From the NCBI RefSeq assembly GCF_004766315.1, contig NZ_PVSN01000044.1:1-48871 (forward strand): a stretch of 48,871 nt of DNA, read 5' to 3'. Shown here in pieces: positions 45,877-48,871 of the stretch. Below the pieces are notes generated by a model that did no database searches, was not told the origin of the DNA, and was given only the letters and a program-made list of their open reading frames with translations. The position numbers were made by a program, and so were the translations under genes. The stretch's first letter is position 1. Every line of letters starts with the position of its first letter. The DNA is from Weissella confusa. GTDB taxonomy: Bacteria > Bacillota > Bacilli > Lactobacillales > Lactobacillaceae.

Positions 45877-46359
45877 TTATTGATTAAAGCTTTGCTTGTA
45901 CACGTCGTAAACTGACATGTTTTGAGCTTGGCCAATCTTGATCAATTGTTGGACGTCACCGTCACCCAACGTTGTGTCATCCACACCGTTTTCCTTCAAT
46001 TCAGCACGCGCTTGCGTTACTGTCTTGGCAGTGATTGTCTCACCCGCATCAGTGCGATTTGGGTTAGCCCAATCGCTGTTAGCCTCAGCTTGCGCTTGGG
46101 CTGATGATGAGCTTGATTCAACCGGTGCCGTTTCAGAAACAGCTGGTGCTGAAGATGATTCAGGCGCCACTTCGCTTGAGCTTGATGAAGATGAAGACGA
46201 TGACTCAGATGAACTTGAAGATTCACTTGACGTCTCCTTCTTCACAACTGATGAAGATGATTCTTCCTTCAGTGCACTCTTGTGCGTCATAACGGCAGCA
46301 GTTACCCCACCACCGACTACAACCAACACAGCGATAATGCTGATAATAATCTTTTTCAT
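45877..46359 (-). CDS. Membrane-anchored serine-rich protein of unknown function
   Basis: 160 residues. One N-terminal helix (IIISIIAVLVVVGGGVTAAV) without a lipobox cysteine, then an extended Ser/Glu-rich linker (about 34-90, including a run of ten Ser), and a C-terminal helical region (about 105-160) with ITAKTVTQARAELKENG and QQLIKIGQAQNMSVYDVYKQ. The poly-Ser part may be glycosylated or act as a spacer. No family is recognised. AGGAGG is placed well before ATG 46359. It lies between the polysaccharide operon and the GH25 gene and is bounded by its own terminator. Confidence 0.8.
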   Translation of the reverse strand: MKKIIISIIAVLVVVGGGVTAAVMTHKSALKEESSSSVVKKETSSESSSSSESSSSSSSSSSEVAPESSSAPAVSETAPVESSSSSAQAQAEANSDWANPNRTDAGETITAKTVTQARAELKENGVDDTTLGDGDVQQLIKIGQAQNMSVYDVYKQSFNQ

Positions 46360-46399
46360 GTCGAAACCTCCTATGGTATCAAACCCCTATGCCATTATT

Positions 46400-48049
46400 T
46401 TAGCGTAGGTAGAACGTTCCGTCAGTACCAAAGTTGTACGTTTGACCATTGATGTTAACGTTTGATCCTTGGACCGTGCGTCCATCAGCACCAACGTAGT
46501 ACTTGTGTCCCCATTGTGATACCCATTGGTTCTCTTGGCGAACACCGTTTTCGAAGTAGCAGTAAGCACCGTAGTACATACGGAAGCCAGTGTACTTTGC
46601 ACCGTTTTCGAACCAGTACCAACCAGTACCGTCGTTTTGATAACCAGAGTATGGTGACAACGTTCCATCAGCACCGGCACGGTACTTCACGTCAACGCCA
46701 CCTTCACTACCAGTCGTCACAACTTGGTTCTTACGCATGTTGTAAGTACCGTCGTTTCCGAAGTAGTATTGCTTACCTTCAAGTGTACGCAAACCTTGTA
46801 CGGCACGACCTTGGTTGTCCGTCCAGTAAGTTAGACCCCAAGCTTGACGCCAACCTTCGTTTTGACGAACACCATCAACGAACCAGTAGTACGTTCCCAT
46901 GTAGTAACGGAAGCCAGTGTACAATTGGCCGTTCTCGTACCAACGGTAACCACCGTTGTATTGAGAACCATCGTAGTGGTAACCAGAGTTTGGTGTCAAG
47001 ACACCATCCGCTGTGGCACGGTAATCAACGTTATCAACCTTCACGATTTGGTTCGTGCGTAGGTTGAATGTGTTGTCGTTTCCGAAGAAGTACTTCTTAC
47101 CGTCGATCGTACGAACGCCATCATAGGCACGTCCATCTGCACCAACGTAGTACGTGTTACCCCATTGTGATACCCATTGGTTCTCTTGGCGAACACCTTG
47201 CTTGAAGTAGTAGTACGTTCCCATGTAGAAACGGAAACCAGTGTACTTTACACCGTTTTCGAACCAGTACCAGTTACCATCCTTATCTTGCAAGTAACCA
47301 GTCATGGCACTGCTTGACAACTTACCTGAGTAATCCTTTGAAACGTCAAAGAATCCGTTCACGCCTGGGAACTTAGTAGCTGAGTTCCATTGCCATGCCC
47401 CATAGTTCGTGTACCACAAGTTATTCTTGTTTGGTGCAAATGGGTACGATGCCATCCACACACGATCGTTACCATAGCTTGAAACATTCAAACCAGTTGC
47501 GCTCATGTATGAAGGATACGTGTATAGCATTTGGTTATCGTAACCGTTTGCTGACAATTGTGACTTAAATGCATTCGCATTCGTCGTTGAACCACTACCA
47601 CTCGTTGATGAATCTTCCAAGTCGTCGACCATCAACGTTGACTTTGGCAATCCCAAAGCAGCAACTTGCTTAGCAAAGTAATTTGCTTCTGCCTTAGCAC
47701 CACTTGCGTTTGAGAAACGTGAGTAGTGGTACACACCAACAGCCAAACCGGCAGCTTGTGCGTTCTTAATTTGCGTTGAAGCGTATGGGTTAACGTAGTT
47801 TGTACCCTCTGACACCTTAACGATGACAGCCTTAACACCATACTTCTTCATTGTGTTGTACGCGCTCACTGACAAGTTTCCTTGGTATGAAGCCACGTCA
47901 ACAACGTCCATCGCTGGGACGTTTGAATCACCTGCTGTAATTGTTGGGATACCATCCGCCGCAAAGGCAGATGTGAGTGGCATCAAAGATACACCACTTA
48001 CGGCAACTGTCGCAGCTGCAGCCCCAAATAGAACCTTCTTAAAGTTCAT
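46400..48049 (-). CDS. Secreted GH25 muramidase (1,4-beta-N-acetylmuramidase) with three YG-rich modules
   Basis: 549 residues. Signal peptide about 1-30 (TSAFAAD). The GH25 domain (about 45-250) has DVVDVASYQGN with the first catalytic Asp, KAVIVKVSEGTNYVNP, VGVYHYSRF, the MVDDLED segment with the Asp-x-Glu pair, and YGAWQWNS. GH25 enzymes cut the glycan strand of peptidoglycan after MurNAc. Three ~80-residue modules follow, separated by two ~20-residue inserts of the type YRA-x-ADG. The last module carries an isolated Cys (AYCYFENG) where the others have Tyr or Trp. ATG at 48049 follows AGGGAG. An IS end lies 114 bases upstream. Confidence 0.93.
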   Translation of the reverse strand: MNFKKVLFGAAAATVAVSGVSLMPLTSAFAADGIPTITAGDSNVPAMDVVDVASYQGNLSVSAYNTMKKYGVKAVIVKVSEGTNYVNPYASTQIKNAQAAGLAVGVYHYSRFSNASGAKAEANYFAKQVAALGLPKSTLMVDDLEDSSTSGSGSTTNANAFKSQLSANGYDNQMLYTYPSYMSATGLNVSSYGNDRVWMASYPFAPNKNNLWYTNYGAWQWNSATKFPGVNGFFDVSKDYSGKLSSSAMTGYLQDKDGNWYWFENGVKYTGFRFYMGTYYYFKQGVRQENQWVSQWGNTYYVGADGRAYDGVRTIDGKKYFFGNDNTFNLRTNQIVKVDNVDYRATADGVLTPNSGYHYDGSQYNGGYRWYENGQLYTGFRYYMGTYYWFVDGVRQNEGWRQAWGLTYWTDNQGRAVQGLRTLEGKQYYFGNDGTYNMRKNQVVTTGSEGGVDVKYRAGADGTLSPYSGYQNDGTGWYWFENGAKYTGFRMYYGAYCYFENGVRQENQWVSQWGHKYYVGADGRTVQGSNVNINGQTYNFGTDGTFYLR

Positions 48050-48096
48050 AACTTTCTCCCTAATTGTTCTGACTCTCCCGATTTATAAGTCCGATA

Positions 48097-48122
48097 TCAA
48101 TCTTAGCCGACATCGGTGTCAA
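48097..48122 (-). promoter_or_regulatory. Candidate promoter of the GH25 gene
   Basis: A perfect TTGACA (48122-48117 on the minus strand) is followed after 17-18 bases by a poor -10 (TGATAT/GATATC). It lies about 41 bases from the IS end, so the native promoter seems to be preserved. Confidence 0.35.
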
Positions 48123-48163
48123 TCTTGTTACAGACAGCTCTTAACTGTCTTACGAAACTTTAA

Positions 48164-48871
48164 CCCGGATTATTCATCAAGACAAACAAAAAACCGCTGA
48201 AACAGCAAGTTAATACCGTTTCAGCGGGTTTTGCGCTTTCACCCGTTGGGTGAAAACCATAGGAGCTCTTTTTTATGATATTTTGTTAGTGGAAAACAAA
48301 CCAAATACTCAAAAATTGGAGCGTCTAAAATTATGACTCAAAAAGTATTACCTAGCAACCATTTAGTTGCAGTTTCAGACAATGGGGCACCAATTACCTC
48401 GGATGGTGGCAACGTGCTGCTTAGTATTTTTCTGAATTCGCCTGTAATTTCCAGGCTCTTTAATAACGTTGAATTCAACGATAATCGCAAAAATCCACGC
48501 TATGCTAAGGTAGAATTGTTATTGCAAATGCTCATTCAAGTTATCGAAGGTTATCGCAACGACGACGTTGCAGATTACTTGACCCAAGATATCGAACATC
48601 GACTTGTTTATGCGCAAAACATGGCATCTCAACCAACTATTTCCAGATTTCTATCACATCTCACGAACGAAGACATTGATGAGCTACAAGAATTAAATCG
48701 TCGTATTGTCTCTTTAATTGATGAAAGATCAGCCAACACTGAACTGGTGCTAGATTTGGATTCAACCTACTTTGAGACCTTTGGTCATCAAGAAAAAATT
48801 GGTTTTAATTATCACTACTTGAACGTCGGTTACCATCCGCTTATCATGACCGATGCTTTAACTGGAACCGT
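48164..48871 (+). mobile_element. IS1380-family-like insertion sequence, 5' part, cut by the window edge (second copy)
   Basis: Reverse complement of 1-708 apart from one base (48193). The tip CCCGGATTATTCATC begins at 48164, directly after TTTAA; the left copy is next to ATTTAA, so both sit in A+T-rich targets. It contains the hairpin with arms at 48194-48203 and 48218-48227, then the transposase start. Confidence 0.85.
48333..48871 (+). CDS. IS1380-like DDE transposase, N-terminal 179 residues, partial at the window edge (second copy)
   Basis: ATG at 48333 with GGAG 11 bases upstream; the frame is open to the window edge. The sequence is identical in protein to the left-hand fragment (1-539). 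SQPTISRF and LDLDST are visible; the rest of the catalytic core lies outside. It is transcribed away from the GH25 gene. Confidence 0.85.
   Translation, partial: MTQKVLPSNHLVAVSDNGAPITSDGGNVLLSIFLNSPVISRLFNNVEFNDNRKNPRYAKVELLLQMLIQVIEGYRNDDVADYLTQDIEHRLVYAQNMASQPTISRFLSHLTNEDIDELQELNRRIVSLIDERSANTELVLDLDSTYFETFGHQEKIGFNYHYLNVGYHPLIMTDALTGT

Noticed and set aside
46462-47067. Long plus-strand open frame opposite the GH25 gene (201 codons)
   Set aside because: It is antisense to a convincing coding sequence with repeats; composition is Arg/His/Ser-rich without motifs, and it is a shadow of repeated modules. The same holds for 4265-4762 and 25992-26429.
1-48871. Composite transposon bounded by two inverted IS copies
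   Set aside because: The segment carries core genes (dnaK operon, lexA, recJ, rnz, glf cluster). Two independent IS insertions and a contig break explain the ends better.

Overview
The window reads as chromosomal DNA of a low-to-mid GC Gram-positive lactic acid bacterium of the Lactobacillaceae, most likely Weissella (inference). Reasons: the hrcA-grpE-dnaK-dnaJ operon with CIRCE operators, AGGAGG-type ribosome binding sites, lexA next to ynzC/yneF-type genes, rnz-recJ-apt synteny, a KxYKxGKxW signal peptide, and many secreted wall enzymes carrying the same YG-rich ~80-residue modules. Nearly all genes are on the minus strand; only plsC, lexA and the right-hand transposase fragment are on the plus strand. 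No rRNA, tRNA, CRISPR array or prophage was seen, and no stretch over 300 bases lacks a gene.

Layout. (1) 1-708 and 48164-48871 are two copies of the same IS1380-like element in opposite orientation, both cut by the window edge at the same base. They form a 708-bp inverted repeat with one mismatch, so the window looks like a contig broken at a repeat. (2) 659-3421: an operon of tRNA(adenine-N6) methyltransferase, GIY-YIG protein and an ABC-type ATPase with a TOPRIM/DUF4435-like domain (a possible phage-defence protein), whose last 15 residues and stop codon come from the inserted IS. (3) 3.5-13 kb: plsC, an NlpC/P60 wall hydrolase, yneF, ynzC, a LexA that has lost its cleavage site and its catalytic serine, apt, recJ, rnz, and two unknown genes. 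(4) 11.9-16.7 kb: the class I heat-shock operon with two CIRCE operators, a DnaJ with no zinc finger, and three strong hairpins behind it. (5) 16.7-30.8 kb: a flippase, a polyprenyl-phosphate-type glycosyltransferase, two tandem polytopic paralogues, an LTA-synthase-like gene interrupted by a stop, two module-bearing surface enzymes, and a broken PTPS-related membrane gene. (6) 30.9-36.6 kb: a second SGNH surface hydrolase, a second flippase and a frameshifted KxYKxGKxW NlpC/P60 protein. (7) 36.6-45.7 kb: a polysaccharide locus with Wzz-like regulator, Wzy-like polymerase, DUF4422 glycosyltransferase, UDP-galactopyranose mutase, two GT2 enzymes, a GT-C-like membrane protein and an acyltransferase. 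(8) 45.9-48.1 kb: a serine-rich anchored protein and a GH25 muramidase.

How it fits together. Roughly 32 kb (16.7-48.1 kb) is devoted to building and remodelling the envelope. Galactofuranose supply (glf) and glycosyltransferases would make a surface polymer; Wzz/Wzy-like proteins and flippases would control its export and length. Five secreted enzymes with four kinds of catalytic domain share 14 copies of one wall-binding-type module. Three genes of this region carry simple inactivating lesions, which suggests relaxed selection or phase-type variation. The strongest oddities for follow-up are the apparently non-cleavable LexA, the zinc-finger-less DnaJ of the only hsp70 operon seen here, the IS-tailed ATPase-TOPRIM protein, and a shared upstream element in front of two surface-protein genes.
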